Shown here one piece after another: positions 36,970-45,746 of a DNA stretch of 64,000 bases. A program made the position numbers and the translations under genes. Position 1 is the stretch's first letter, and every line of letters begins with the position of its first letter. The stretch lies in assembly GCF_030373185.1 (NCBI RefSeq), contig NZ_JAUCZH010000008.1, positions 62,001 through 126,000 of the forward strand, given 5' to 3'. The DNA is from Tabrizicola sp. (GTDB lineage: Bacteria; Pseudomonadota; Alphaproteobacteria; Rhodobacterales; Rhodobacteraceae). Under the pieces are notes generated by a model. That model was not told the DNA's origin and made no database searches. It saw only the letters and a list, made by a program, of their open reading frames with translations.

Positions 36970-38030
36970 CAGGCTTCAAATCCCGGTGGCAGGGGTGCTG
37001 CGGCGCGGGTCAGCGCCAGCACTTTGAACAACGAACCCATTTCTTCGGGGTGGGTCAAGCGGCGATGCGCGGCAAGGTGGCTTTCCAGCGCATCGCCTGT
37101 CATGCTGCGCGCCAGTTGTTCCGCCCGTGCCGCAATCCCCAGCCGTTCCAGAACCGCGCCCTGGGCGTCAAAGACATATGCGGGGGCAAGGGCGGCGAGC
37201 GGTTCGAAATCGACATGGGCGGTCAGGTCCGCCTCGCCTGGATGGGCAAGGGGGTTGTCAAAGGCATGGTCGTGCAGGGCTTGCAGCGTGTCACCTTGCG
37301 ACCGCCAGCCGCCATAGTCGATCAAGAGGCCAAGGCCACCATGCCGGGCAATCCGCGCGGCAATCGCGGCAACCGCATGGCGTGCGGGCGCGCAGTCTTC
37401 GACCACGCTGCCTGTCGGGGCGGTCTGAAAGGCGGGGGTGTCCGGCACCTTGGCCAAGGGGTCCGAGAGGCCAAAGGCCAGCCGCCCTTCGGCCAGTCCG
37501 ACCAGCCGTTCGCGCCAGCCATCGGGGCCGAGTTGAAACTGGCGGATCGGCAGCGCGTCCAGAAACTCGTTGGCGATCAGGAACAGCGGCGCCTCGGGCA
37601 GGTCTTCCACGCGGTCCAGCCAAAGGGGCGTCACGCCGCTTGGCGCAAGGGCGCGGGCCTGCAAGGCGCGCAACCGGGGTGAGGCTTCAACCAGCACCAC
37701 CCGTGCCACCGCCTGAAACCCCGGCACGGCCCGCGTGGCCCGCAGGATATCGGCCATCAGCGTGCCACGGCCCGGCCCGGCCTCGGCCAAGGTGAACGCC
37801 CCGGGCGCCCCCTGATCGATCCAGGCTTGGGCAAGGGCCAGACCGAACAGTTCCCCGAACATCTGGCTGATTTCCGGCGCGGTGATGAAATCCCCGGCCG
37901 CTCCGAAGGGCTCGCGTGTGGTGTAATAGCCATGGACGGGATGCAGCAGGCATTCGGCCATGTAATCGGCAATGCTGATCGGCCCCCCGTCGCGGATACG
38001 CTGCATCAAAAGGCGCGCCAGCGGGGTCAT
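36969..38030 (-). CDS. SAM-dependent methyltransferase, COG1565 (NDUFAF7/MidA-like)
   Basis: A 353-residue member of the MidA/NDUFAF7 family. The mitochondrial homologue methylates an arginine of complex I subunit NDUFS2. Landmarks are YMAECLLHPVHGYYTTREPFG, the SAM-binding AEAGPGRGTLMADIL and IANEFLDALPIRQF. A bacterial role in NDH-1 assembly is an inference. The ATG at 38030 begins MTPLARLLMQRIRDGG; the longer in-frame version to 38291 lies inside lgt. It follows lgt by 11 bases and overlaps pgeF. Confidence 0.9.
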   Translation of the reverse strand: MTPLARLLMQRIRDGGPISIADYMAECLLHPVHGYYTTREPFGAAGDFITAPEISQMFGELFGLALAQAWIDQGAPGAFTLAEAGPGRGTLMADILRATRAVPGFQAVARVVLVEASPRLRALQARALAPSGVTPLWLDRVEDLPEAPLFLIANEFLDALPIRQFQLGPDGWRERLVGLAEGRLAFGLSDPLAKVPDTPAFQTAPTGSVVEDCAPARHAVAAIAARIARHGGLGLLIDYGGWRSQGDTLQALHDHAFDNPLAHPGEADLTAHVDFEPLAALAPAYVFDAQGAVLERLGIAARAEQLARSMTGDALESHLAAHRRLTHPEEMGSLFKVLALTRAAAPLPPGFEA

Positions 38031-38041
38031 CCTGCCCCCGA

Positions 38042-38911
38042 TCAGCGCGCCCGGGCGCGAAGAGCAAACCACAGCCCCGCCGCGATCATCGGCAGGGATA
38101 GAAGTTGCCCCATCGTCAGCCCGTATCCGCCAAGCTGAAGCGCGAACCCGACAGGGTTGCCCGCGCTGACAAACTGCGCGTCGGGTTGGCGGACAAACTC
38201 CACGACGAAGCGCGCCACGCCATAACCCAGCAGGAACACCCCCATCAGCGCGCCGGGCCGCTTGAACCAGCCCTGCCGGAAAGCCAGCCACAGAAGTACC
38301 GCAGCCAGCAGGAACCCTTCAAGCGCGGCCTGATAAAGCTGGCTTGGATGGCGGGCGCAAAGGCCGACGACACCTTCACAGGTCTGCGCTGCCTCTCCCG
38401 GGAAGATCACGCCCCATGGCAGGGTGGTCGGGCGGCCCCAAAGCTCGGCGTTGATGAAGTTGGCCAGACGGCCCAGCATCAGCGCGGGCGGAACCGCCAC
38501 CGCCATCAGGTCACCCACCGACAGCATCGGGATCTTTTCCCGCCGGCAGAACCAGACGCCTGCAACGACGACTCCGGTAAACCCGCCATGAAAGGCCATG
38601 CCGCCTTCCCAGACCTGCGGGATCTTCCACGGCTCGGCCAGATAGGTGCCAGGATCGTAGAAGACCACATAGCCAAGCCGCCCGCCAAGGATCACGCCAA
38701 AGACGACCCAGGTCAGCAGCCGTTCAACTTGCTCGGTGGTCATCGGCGCGGGTCCGGACCACAGGCCCGGCGTCCGCACCGCCCTTGAAACCAAACCCCA
38801 GCCGATCAGGATACCCGCGATATAGGCCAGCGCATACCAACGCAGCGCCAGCGTCAGGCCGAATATCTCCACCTCGAAGATCGTGGGGGACAGGTTTGGG
38901 AAGGGGATCAT
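38042..38911 (-). CDS. lgt: Prolipoprotein diacylglyceryl transferase
   Basis: Inner-membrane enzyme that attaches diacylglycerol from phosphatidylglycerol to the lipobox cysteine of prolipoproteins. A 289-residue, seven-helix protein with the Lgt signature [16 protein letters not shown], the conserved YVVFYDP and MAFHGGFTG segments, and [12 protein letters not shown]. The ATG at 38911 gives [18 protein letters not shown]; the in-frame extension to 39295 would overlap ubiK antisense. First gene of the lgt-methyltransferase-pgeF operon, divergent from ubiK. Confidence 0.96.
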   Translation of the reverse strand: MIPFPNLSPTIFEVEIFGLTLALRWYALAYIAGILIGWGLVSRAVRTPGLWSGPAPMTTEQVERLLTWVVFGVILGGRLGYVVFYDPGTYLAEPWKIPQVWEGGMAFHGGFTGVVVAGVWFCRREKIPMLSVGDLMAVAVPPALMLGRLANFINAELWGRPTTLPWGVIFPGEAAQTCEGVVGLCARHPSQLYQAALEGFLLAAVLLWLAFRQGWFKRPGALMGVFLLGYGVARFVVEFVRQPDAQFVSAGNPVGFALQLGGYGLTMGQLLSLPMIAAGLWFALRARAR

Positions 38912-39050
38912 GACAGGCTTTCCACTGGGATGCCCGCTTGTCGCGGCGCGGTTGGGTGATGTCAACCGGCGGCGATCCGTCGCCGTTTCACACGCTTGTG
39001 TCGGGCGCGGTGCGGACCATATATGGGGAACACCGCTGAAGGAGAGGCCC

Positions 39051-39308
39051 ATGCAGTCCCGCAACAAGTTCCTTGATGACATGAGCCAGCTCATGACCAA
39101 CGCGATGGGCGTGGCACAAGGCGCCAAGACCGAGGCGGAAACCGCCTTCCGCAGCATGGTTGACCGCTGGATGGCCGACCGTGATTTTGTCACGCGTGAG
39201 GAATTCGACGCTGCGCGAGCCATGGCGCAAAAGGCGCGCGAAGAAAACGCGGCCCTGGAAGCGCGGATCGTCGCACTGGAGGCGGCGCTGGCCAAGAAGA
39301 AGGGCTAA
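39051..39308 (+). CDS. ubiK: Accessory factor UbiK family protein (BMFP/YqiC)
   Basis: An 85-residue helical protein; E. coli UbiK helps the ubiquinone biosynthesis complex under aerobic conditions and binds membranes. It has the N-terminal amphipathic helix [18 protein letters not shown] and the C-terminal coiled coil [30 protein letters not shown] precedes the ATG at 39051. An upstream in-frame start at 38883 overlaps lgt and was not used. Confidence 0.88.
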   Translation: MQSRNKFLDDMSQLMTNAMGVAQGAKTEAETAFRSMVDRWMADRDFVTREEFDAARAMAQKAREENAALEARIVALEAALAKKKG

Positions 39309-39351
39309 GCTTGGGCGGCTTTGCGAAGCGTTCCTGTTCTGGGGCAAACCG

Positions 39352-40113
39352 TCAGGCCCGGACCAGCCGGAACGCAGCCGAAGCGCCCCAGCCCGCCAAG
39401 GCCGCCAGAACCAGCGAGATCAGCCCGTAGATCAGCGGCCGTTCATGCGCGAGGTTGAAGATGAATCTCTCCAACCCCTCTTTGCGCACGCCAATCAGCC
39501 GTTCCTGATGCGCCACCACCTGTTTGCCGCGCAACAGGAACAGCCGCACCTTGTATTCGCCCTCGGTCAGGTTCGCGGGCAGCACCACATCGGTGCGAAA
39601 GAGCGTGTCTTCCGTCAGTTCGACCTTGCCTTCCAGAACCCGGTAGCGGTCCTCATCGGTGCGGACGCGCAGCAAGGCGCGGACGAAATCTTCGGAATTC
39701 TCGGCCTCGGCGGTGATTCCGATCGCACGGATCACCCGTTCAATGGTGATCCCATGGCGCAGGTTTTCGGTATCGGACAGAATATGGCCCAGCGGGCCGG
39801 TCGTGGCCACGGCATAGAAACTGGGGGCGGAATCGACCAAGACCGCGGCATTGTTGACCCAGATACCCGCGACGCGCGCCTTGCGGCGCACCGTGACCGG
39901 AGTGGACGGACCTTCGACCGTGATGATCACCTCCAGCCGCCCGCCTCCGGGTGGCGGGGTGTCGCGTTTCACCGCCCCATAGATCAGGATCTCTGACCCG
40001 TCGAAATCGGCGGTGATCGACACCCGGTTCTGGCTAAGCCCCGAGACGATGGTCTCTTGCGCCAGGGCGGGGGCAGTCAGGGTGAACAACAGGGCCAGCG
40101 CGCGGAAGATCAT
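39352..40113 (-). CDS. TIGR02186 family membrane-anchored protein
   Basis: A 253-residue protein with a signal peptide (about residues 1-18, ending APALAQ), a long extracytoplasmic beta-rich region starting ETIVSGLSQNRVSITADFDG, and a C-terminal membrane helix (LIYGLISLVLAALAGWGASA). This matches the TIGR02186 family, of unknown function, regularly found next to TauE/SafE-type exporters. The ATG at 40113 overlaps the TauE stop by four bases. A periplasmic partner of the exporter is a reasonable inference. Confidence 0.85.
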   Translation of the reverse strand: MIFRALALLFTLTAPALAQETIVSGLSQNRVSITADFDGSEILIYGAVKRDTPPPGGGRLEVIITVEGPSTPVTVRRKARVAGIWVNNAAVLVDSAPSFYAVATTGPLGHILSDTENLRHGITIERVIRAIGITAEAENSEDFVRALLRVRTDEDRYRVLEGKVELTEDTLFRTDVVLPANLTEGEYKVRLFLLRGKQVVAHQERLIGVRKEGLERFIFNLAHERPLIYGLISLVLAALAGWGASAAFRLVRA

Positions 40114-41030
40114 GGCATCACCCCCGGCGCGACCGAGTAAAGCTCGCCAGGTCGCACCAGCAGGTCTACCGCGATCCGTACCGCCACGGCCAGCACCAGC
40201 AAGGATAGAAGGATGCGCAGCTGTTCTGCCTTTAGCCTGACGCCGACCCGGGTGCCGATCTGCGCACCGACCACGCCGCCAAGGATCAGGATCAGCGCCA
40301 GCATCATGTCGACGGTCTGGCTGGTGACGGCATGCATGACGGTGGTGAAGGCGGTGACGAAGATGATCTGGAACAGCGAGGTGCCGATCACGACCTTGGT
40401 CGGCATCCCGAGGAGGTAGATCATCGCAGGAACCATGATGAACCCGCCGCCCACGCCCATGATGGCCGCCAGAAAGCCCACCAGCGCGCCGACCAGAATC
40501 GGGGGGATGACGCTGATGTAAAGCCCGCTGGCTCGGAACTTCATCTTCAGCGGCAAGCCATGCACCCAGGAATGGACATGCGCCCGCCGGATCGGCGCGC
40601 CGGGCTTGCGCGCGCGCAGGAGGCTGCGCAGGCTTTCCTGCAACATCATCGCGCCGATCAGGCCAAGGAACAGGACATAGGACAACTGGACAAACAGATC
40701 GACTTGCCCGGCATTGGTCATCAGCCGGAACACCCAGACCCCGATGGCAGACCCGACAATGCCCCCGGCCAGAAGGACCCCCCCCATGTGGAAATCCACC
40801 CCCTTGCGCTTCAGCTGCGCCAGAACGCCGGAAATCGAGGAGGCCACAACCTGATTGGCCCCGGTGGCCACGGCAACGGCAGGCGGTACGCCGATGAAGA
40901 ACAGCAAGGGCGTGATCAGAAAGCCGCCACCCACACCGAACATGCCGGACAGGAACCCCACTATCCCACCCAACCCCAGAACGAGGAAGGCATTGACCGA
41001 AATCTCGGCGATGGGGAGGTAAAGCTGCAT
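40110..41030 (-). CDS. Sulfite exporter TauE/SafE family membrane protein
   Basis: A 306-residue membrane protein with eight or so hydrophobic segments. Two repeat motifs typical of the family are GIVGFLSGMFGVGGGFLITP and VGFLAAIMGVGGGFIMVP. Members export sulfite, sulfoacetate or other small anions. No other sulfur-metabolism gene lies near, so the substrate is open. Coupled by overlap with the TIGR02186 gene downstream. Confidence 0.9.
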   Translation of the reverse strand: MQLYLPIAEISVNAFLVLGLGGIVGFLSGMFGVGGGFLITPLLFFIGVPPAVAVATGANQVVASSISGVLAQLKRKGVDFHMGGVLLAGGIVGSAIGVWVFRLMTNAGQVDLFVQLSYVLFLGLIGAMMLQESLRSLLRARKPGAPIRRAHVHSWVHGLPLKMKFRASGLYISVIPPILVGALVGFLAAIMGVGGGFIMVPAMIYLLGMPTKVVIGTSLFQIIFVTAFTTVMHAVTSQTVDMMLALILILGGVVGAQIGTRVGVRLKAEQLRILLSLLVLAVAVRIAVDLLVRPGELYSVAPGVMP

Positions 41031-41114
41031 CGAAACGGCCCAATCGGGGGCGAAAGCGGCGGGTTCATCAAAGGCTTGCGCGCCTTTGACGGTGAAGTCA
41101 AACCCCGATGCGCC

Positions 41115-41918
41115 TTATCGGAGGCTGCGCAGGAATTCCCTCAGGATGCGTTCCAGTTTTGCCGCACCCAAGGGGGCCATGGCCTTGGTATGTTCGTGGC
41201 TGATCTTCTCGTCCGACATTCCGGCGGCCATGTTGGTGATGGTTGAAATGGCGGCGACCTTCAGGCCAAGGAAGCGGGCAAGGATGACTTCCGGCACGGT
41301 GGACATGCCCACCGCATCGCCGCCAAGGGTCTTGAGCATGCGAATCTCGGCAGGTGTCTCGAAGGAGGGGCCGGAATACCAGCAGTAGACCCCTTCGGGC
41401 AAAGGCAGGCCCTCCCGCGTGGCGGCAGCCTTCAATGCTGCGCGCAAGGCGGGGTCATGGGCGTCGGTCATCGGCACGAAACGCGCGTCGGTCTTTTCGC
41501 CGATCAAAGGGTTCAGGCCACTGTAATTGATGTGATCGCCAAGCAGCATCAGATCGCCGGGCCGGATGTCCGGGCGCAGCGACCCGGCGGCGTTGGTCAG
41601 GACAAGATCGGTTGCCCCCAGCGCCTTCAGCACCTGCAAGGGCAGGAGCATCGCCCGCGGGTTGCCGTTTTCGTAGTAATGTTCCCGTGCGCCTAGGACT
41701 GCGACACGCACGCCCTCCAGCAGGCCGATGTGCAGCTGCGGATTATGGCCCGACACGCCGATATGCGGAAAGCCGGGCAGATCGGCATAAGGGATCGCCT
41801 CGCCCTGGACCTGATGCGCGATATGGCCAAGGCCGGAGCCAAGGATAAGGCCAAGGCGCACCGGGGCATCGCCCGCACGGGCGCGGATCAGGGTGGCAAG
41901 GGTTGCGGCATCGGTCAT
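41115..41918 (-). CDS. Purine nucleoside phosphorylase (trimeric type)
   Basis: Splits purine nucleosides to base and ribose-1-phosphate. A 267-residue member of the PNP/MTAP class I family: GSGLGHIAHQV phosphate loop, FPHIGVSGHNPQLHIG, LTNAAGSLRPDIRPGDL and the purine-site segment VGMSTVPEVILA. It follows the nucleoside ABC transporter genes in the same direction (92 bases after), so uptake and salvage are probably coordinated; a repeat element lies in the gap. Confidence 0.93.
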   Translation of the reverse strand: MTDAATLATLIRARAGDAPVRLGLILGSGLGHIAHQVQGEAIPYADLPGFPHIGVSGHNPQLHIGLLEGVRVAVLGAREHYYENGNPRAMLLPLQVLKALGATDLVLTNAAGSLRPDIRPGDLMLLGDHINYSGLNPLIGEKTDARFVPMTDAHDPALRAALKAAATREGLPLPEGVYCWYSGPSFETPAEIRMLKTLGGDAVGMSTVPEVILARFLGLKVAAISTITNMAAGMSDEKISHEHTKAMAPLGAAKLERILREFLRSLR

Positions 41919-41945
41919 GAGGATCTCGGTCTGGCTGTGGAAAGA

Positions 41946-41999
41946 GCGGGGGTTTCACACCCCCGCACCCCCGTGGGATATTTTTGCAGAGAGGAAGCT
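41946..41999 (+). repeat. Gene-end repeat element, copy C
   Basis: 7-bp stem (41946-41952 with 41960-41966) with loop TTTCACA, then CCCCGTGGGATATTTTTGCA and GAGAGGAAGC. It is almost identical to copy B. Unlike the other copies it reads opposite to both neighbouring genes (nupQ ends, PNP starts, both minus strand). Confidence 0.7.
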
Positions 42000-42010
42000 G
42001 CAAGTGAAGG

Positions 42011-42982
42011 TCAGCGTTCCTTCACATAGGGTTCACCCCCGGCGCGGGGCGGGATTGCCTTGCCGACAAAGCCTGCCAGCACCAGCACGGTAAGCAAGTA
42101 GGGCAGGGCGTCAAGGAAGGGGACCGGCACCTTGACCTGGATCACCGCCGTCACCACGTCCGGTCGCAGCGCCAGCGCCTGAAAGAAGCCGAACAGCAGG
42201 CAGGCCCAAAGCGCCGCCACCGGGCGCCATTTGGCAAAGATCAGGGCGGCCAGCGCGATATAGCCGCGCCCGGCCGTCATGTCCTTGCCAAAGCCTGCTT
42301 GCAGCGCCGTGGCCATATAGGCCCCGGCCAGCCCGCACAGGACGCCGGTGATCGCCACGGCAGCAAAGCGCAGGCCGACAACCGACACGCCTGCCGTATC
42401 GACTGCCGCCGGGTTTTCGCCCACCGCGCGCAGCCGCAGGCCAAAGCGGGTGCGGTTCAAGACCCACCATGACAGCGGCACCAGCGCCACGGCGGCATAG
42501 ACCAGAAGGGAGTGGCCCGAGATCACCTCGTAATAAAGCGGGCCGATGATCGGCACATCGCGTAAGCTTTCGGCGAAAGGCAGGGTGACCGGGTTGAACC
42601 GCGCATCGCCCGACAGGGGCGGGGTGCGTCCGCCTTGGCCAAACAGACGCTGCGCCACCAGCACCGTCATCCCCGCCGCAAGGAAATTCAGCGCCACGCC
42701 GGAGATCAGCTGGTTGCCCCGGAAGGTGATCGAGGCAAGTCCGTGGATCCCGGCAAAGATCAGCGACGCGCCGATCCCGGCCAAGAGGCCAAGCCAGACC
42801 GATCCCGACAGGAACGCAACCGCGCCCGAGGCCATTGCGGCGGCAAGCATCTTGCCCTCAAGCCCGATGTCAAAGATGCCGGACCGTTCGGAAAACAGCC
42901 CCGCAAGGCAGGCCAGCAAAAGCGGCGTTGCCAGCCGCAGCGTCGAATCGAGGATTTGCAGAAGCGTGTTGTAATCCATCAC
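42011..42982 (-). CDS. Nucleoside-type ABC transporter permease (NupQ/YufQ type)
   Basis: A 323-residue inner-membrane permease of the BPD_transp_2 family with about eight hydrophobic segments. SERSGIFDIGLEGKMLAAAM (the FNIG/EG(Q/K)M motif) is the hallmark of the BMP-linked nucleoside permeases. It pairs with the NupP-type permease whose stop codon it overlaps by four bases. Likely substrates are nucleosides. Confidence 0.91.
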   Translation of the reverse strand: MMDYNTLLQILDSTLRLATPLLLACLAGLFSERSGIFDIGLEGKMLAAAMASGAVAFLSGSVWLGLLAGIGASLIFAGIHGLASITFRGNQLISGVALNFLAAGMTVLVAQRLFGQGGRTPPLSGDARFNPVTLPFAESLRDVPIIGPLYYEVISGHSLLVYAAVALVPLSWWVLNRTRFGLRLRAVGENPAAVDTAGVSVVGLRFAAVAITGVLCGLAGAYMATALQAGFGKDMTAGRGYIALAALIFAKWRPVAALWACLLFGFFQALALRPDVVTAVIQVKVPVPFLDALPYLLTVLVLAGFVGKAIPPRAGGEPYVKER

Positions 42983-44082
42983 GCAGCCCCCAGCTTCTGG
43001 CTGCGAAACAGACCGAAGGCTCGCGTCAACAGCATCCGCACCATCATGTCCAACGCCCCCGTGAACAAGATCACCAGACCCTGCACCACAATCCGCATTT
43101 CAATCGGGATCGAGGTCCAGAGGCCAAGTTCAGCCCCGCCCTGATAGAGAAACCCGAACAGAAGCGCCGCCAGCACCACCCCGATCGGGTGGTTCCGGCC
43201 CATGAGCGCCACCGCGATGCCGATGAACCCCGCCCCTTCCGACGAGTTTTGCAGCAAGCGTTCGGCTTCGCCCATCACGTTGTTGATGCTCATCATTCCC
43301 GCAAGCCCGCCAGAGATCAGCATGGCGATCATGATGATGAAAACCGGATTGATCCCCGCATAGCGGGCTGCGGGTTCGGATTTGCCGAAGGCGCGGATCT
43401 GGTAGCCAAGCCTTGTGCGCCACAGGATCGCCCAGACGACGACAGCCATGGCCAGTGCGATGAACAGCGTTACATTGGCCGGCACCGCTTTCTGGAAGAT
43501 CAGGTTGATCAGCGGAATCTCGTTCAGCGACGGCAGCTTGGCACCGACCGGAAAGCGGGCGGAGGCCGGGTCCATTTGCCCGGCGGGGCGCAGCACGTCG
43601 ACCAGAAGATAGACCAGAAGGGCCGCCGCAATGTAGTTGAACATGATCGTGGTGATCACGATATGGCTGCCGCGCTTGGCCTGAAGATAGGCCGGAATCG
43701 CCGCCCAGGCTGCGCCGAAGACGGCGGCGCCCATCGTGGCGGCAGCCAGCGCCAAGGTCCAGTGCGGCCAGTCCAGCGACAGGCAGACCAGCGCCACGCC
43801 AAGCGCGCCCAACTGCGCCTGCCCCTCGCCGCCGATGTTGAACAGGCCCGCATGAAAGGCCACCGTCACCGCAAGCCCGGTGAAGATGAAACTGGTGGTA
43901 TAATAAAGCGTGTAGCCCCAGCCGTAGGCAGACCCAAGCGCGCCATCGACCATCACATTGAACGCTTCAGTCGGGCTTTGTCCGATGGCCATCAAGACCA
44001 GCGCTGCAATGATCCCGGCCAGTAGCAGCGACACCAGTGGAACAAGGGCCACATCGGCCCAGCGGGGAAGTCGGTCCATCAT
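42979..44082 (-). CDS. Nucleoside-type ABC transporter permease (NupP/YufP type)
   Basis: A 367-residue permease with about ten hydrophobic segments and the FHAGLFNIGGEGQAQLGALG motif. The first part contains TSFIFTGLAVTVAFHAG, followed by longer periplasmic loops. It overlaps both the ATPase stop (upstream) and the second permease (downstream) by four-base ATGA junctions. Confidence 0.91.
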   Translation of the reverse strand: MMDRLPRWADVALVPLVSLLLAGIIAALVLMAIGQSPTEAFNVMVDGALGSAYGWGYTLYYTTSFIFTGLAVTVAFHAGLFNIGGEGQAQLGALGVALVCLSLDWPHWTLALAAATMGAAVFGAAWAAIPAYLQAKRGSHIVITTIMFNYIAAALLVYLLVDVLRPAGQMDPASARFPVGAKLPSLNEIPLINLIFQKAVPANVTLFIALAMAVVVWAILWRTRLGYQIRAFGKSEPAARYAGINPVFIIMIAMLISGGLAGMMSINNVMGEAERLLQNSSEGAGFIGIAVALMGRNHPIGVVLAALLFGFLYQGGAELGLWTSIPIEMRIVVQGLVILFTGALDMMVRMLLTRAFGLFRSQKLGAA

Positions 44083-45623
44083 GCGGCCTCGTCCTTGGCG
44101 GCCATCCCGGCCATCATCATCCCCAATTCCCGCTCATCGGTCTTTTCGGGGTCGCGGAAACCCATCAGCTTGCCGTCGAACATGACCGCGATACGGTCGG
44201 AAAGGCTCATGATTTCATCCAGTTCGACCGAGACCAGCAGGATCGCCTTGCCCGCGTCGCGCAAGGCCACGATCTGCTTGTGGATAAACTCGATCGCGCC
44301 AATGTCGACGCCCCGGGTTGGCTGGCCGATCAGGAGAAGTTCCGGGTTCTGCTCCATCTCGCGGGCAACGACGATCTTCTGCTGGTTGCCGCCCGAGAAG
44401 CTTTTCGCCGGAAGCCAGCAATCAGGCGGCCGAACGTCGTATTTCTCCATCTTCTTGCGGGTGTCATCGCGCAAGGCGTCGTTGTCCATGAACAGGCTGT
44501 TCTTCTGGTATTCCGGTTCGTTGAAATAGCCAAAGGCCACGTTTTCCCAGGCAGAGAAATCAAGGATCAGGCCGTGGTGGTGCCGGTCTTCCGGCACATG
44601 GGCGATACCTGCCGACCGTCGGCTTTGCCCATCGGCACCCTTGCCGGACAGGGGCAGGTCCGCCCCGTTCAGAGTGATCTTCCCCGTGGCGCGGATCATG
44701 CCGCCCAAGGCCTCCAGCAGTTGGGTCTGGCCGTTGCCGGACACCCCTGCGATGCCCAGGATTTCGCCCGCGCGGATCTCGAAGCTGACGCCTTTCAGCC
44801 GTTCGACCTTGTGCTCGTCGCGGACCCGCAGGTCTTCGACCTTCAGGACAACGGCACCTGGGTTTGCCGGGCCTTTCTCGACCTCCAGCAGAACCTTGCG
44901 GCCGACCATCAGTTCGGCCAGTTGTTCGGGGCTGGTCTCGCTGGTCTTCACCGTGGCCACCATGGTGCCGCGCCGCATGACGCTTACGTTATCCGTCGCC
45001 TCCATGATCTCGCGCAGCTTGTGGGTGATCAGGATGATCGTCTTGCCCTGATCCTTCAGCCCGCGAAGGATGCGGAACAGATGGTCCGCCTCGGCTGGGG
45101 TTAGCACACCGGTGGGCTCATCAAGGATCAGGATATCGGCCTGGCGGTAAAGCGCCTTCAGGATTTCGACCCGCTGCTGGTGGCCAACTGAAAGATCTTC
45201 GATCAGGGCGTCGGGGTCCACGTCCAGTTCATAGTCGCGGCTGAGGCCTTCAAGCACTTTGCGCGCTTTGGCCAATGAGGTGTTCAAAAGGGGTCCGTCC
45301 TCGGCCCCAAGGATCACGTTTTCCAGCACAGTGAAATTCTGCACCAGCTTGAAATGCTGGAACACCATGCCGATCCCGGCGCGGATCGCACTTTGGCTGT
45401 CGGGGATCGCGGTCAGCTTGCCGCCGACGAAGATCTGCCCGGCGTCGGCTTTGTAAAAGCCATAGAGGATCGACATCAGGGTCGATTTGCCCGCGCCGTT
45501 TTCGCCGATGATCCCGTGGATCGTGCCGCGCGGCACGGCGATGTTGATATCCTTGTTCGCCTGCACCGGACCGAAGGCCTTGGAAATGCCCTTCAGTTCG
45601 ATGGCGAGTGTGCTGTCCGCCAT
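44079..45623 (-). CDS. Nucleoside-type ABC transporter ATP-binding protein (NupO type, two ABC domains)
   Basis: A 514-residue protein with two tandem ABC domains, as in ribose/nucleoside transporters. The first has Walker A GENGAGKST near residue 40 and signature LSVGHQQRVEILKAL; the second has a degenerate Walker A GVSGNGQTQ and signature SGGNQQKIVVAREM, so probably only one site is fully catalytic. The ATG at 45623 gives MADSTLAIELKGISKAFG. The preceding gap holds a 10-bp hairpin. Confidence 0.92.
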   Translation of the reverse strand: MADSTLAIELKGISKAFGPVQANKDINIAVPRGTIHGIIGENGAGKSTLMSILYGFYKADAGQIFVGGKLTAIPDSQSAIRAGIGMVFQHFKLVQNFTVLENVILGAEDGPLLNTSLAKARKVLEGLSRDYELDVDPDALIEDLSVGHQQRVEILKALYRQADILILDEPTGVLTPAEADHLFRILRGLKDQGKTIILITHKLREIMEATDNVSVMRRGTMVATVKTSETSPEQLAELMVGRKVLLEVEKGPANPGAVVLKVEDLRVRDEHKVERLKGVSFEIRAGEILGIAGVSGNGQTQLLEALGGMIRATGKITLNGADLPLSGKGADGQSRRSAGIAHVPEDRHHHGLILDFSAWENVAFGYFNEPEYQKNSLFMDNDALRDDTRKKMEKYDVRPPDCWLPAKSFSGGNQQKIVVAREMEQNPELLLIGQPTRGVDIGAIEFIHKQIVALRDAGKAILLVSVELDEIMSLSDRIAVMFDGKLMGFRDPEKTDERELGMMMAGMAAKDEAA

Positions 45624-45698
45624 GTCGCCCCCCTGACGCCCCACCGCTGTACCCTGACCGCCGCGTGTTCCCGCAGCCTGTGGCCCGCCTGCAAATAT

Positions 45699-45722
45699 GC
45701 CGCGCCAAGGGATTGGCGCGGC
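45699..45722 (-). promoter_or_regulatory. Stem-loop after the BMP binding-protein gene
   Basis: A perfect 10-bp stem GCCGCGCCAA/TTGGCGCGGC (45699-45708 with 45713-45722) with a GGGA loop (TCCC on the transcript strand) lies between the binding-protein stop and the ATPase start. A short ATATTTG follows. It parallels the hairpins after the galactoside binding-protein gene and probably sets the ratio of binding protein to membrane components. Confidence 0.6.
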
Positions 45723-45746
45723 ACCTTTTCGTTACGCGTCAGCGGC

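Noticed and set aside
39352-41043. One 563-codon minus-strand gene
   Set aside because: The N-terminal half is out of frame with the TauE protein encoded in the same stretch; only the part from the ATG at 40113 (TIGR02186) is a gene.
43979-44082. Possible frameshift between the nucleoside permease and ATPase genes
   Set aside because: The junction is a normal ATGA overlap (44079-44082); both proteins are full length.
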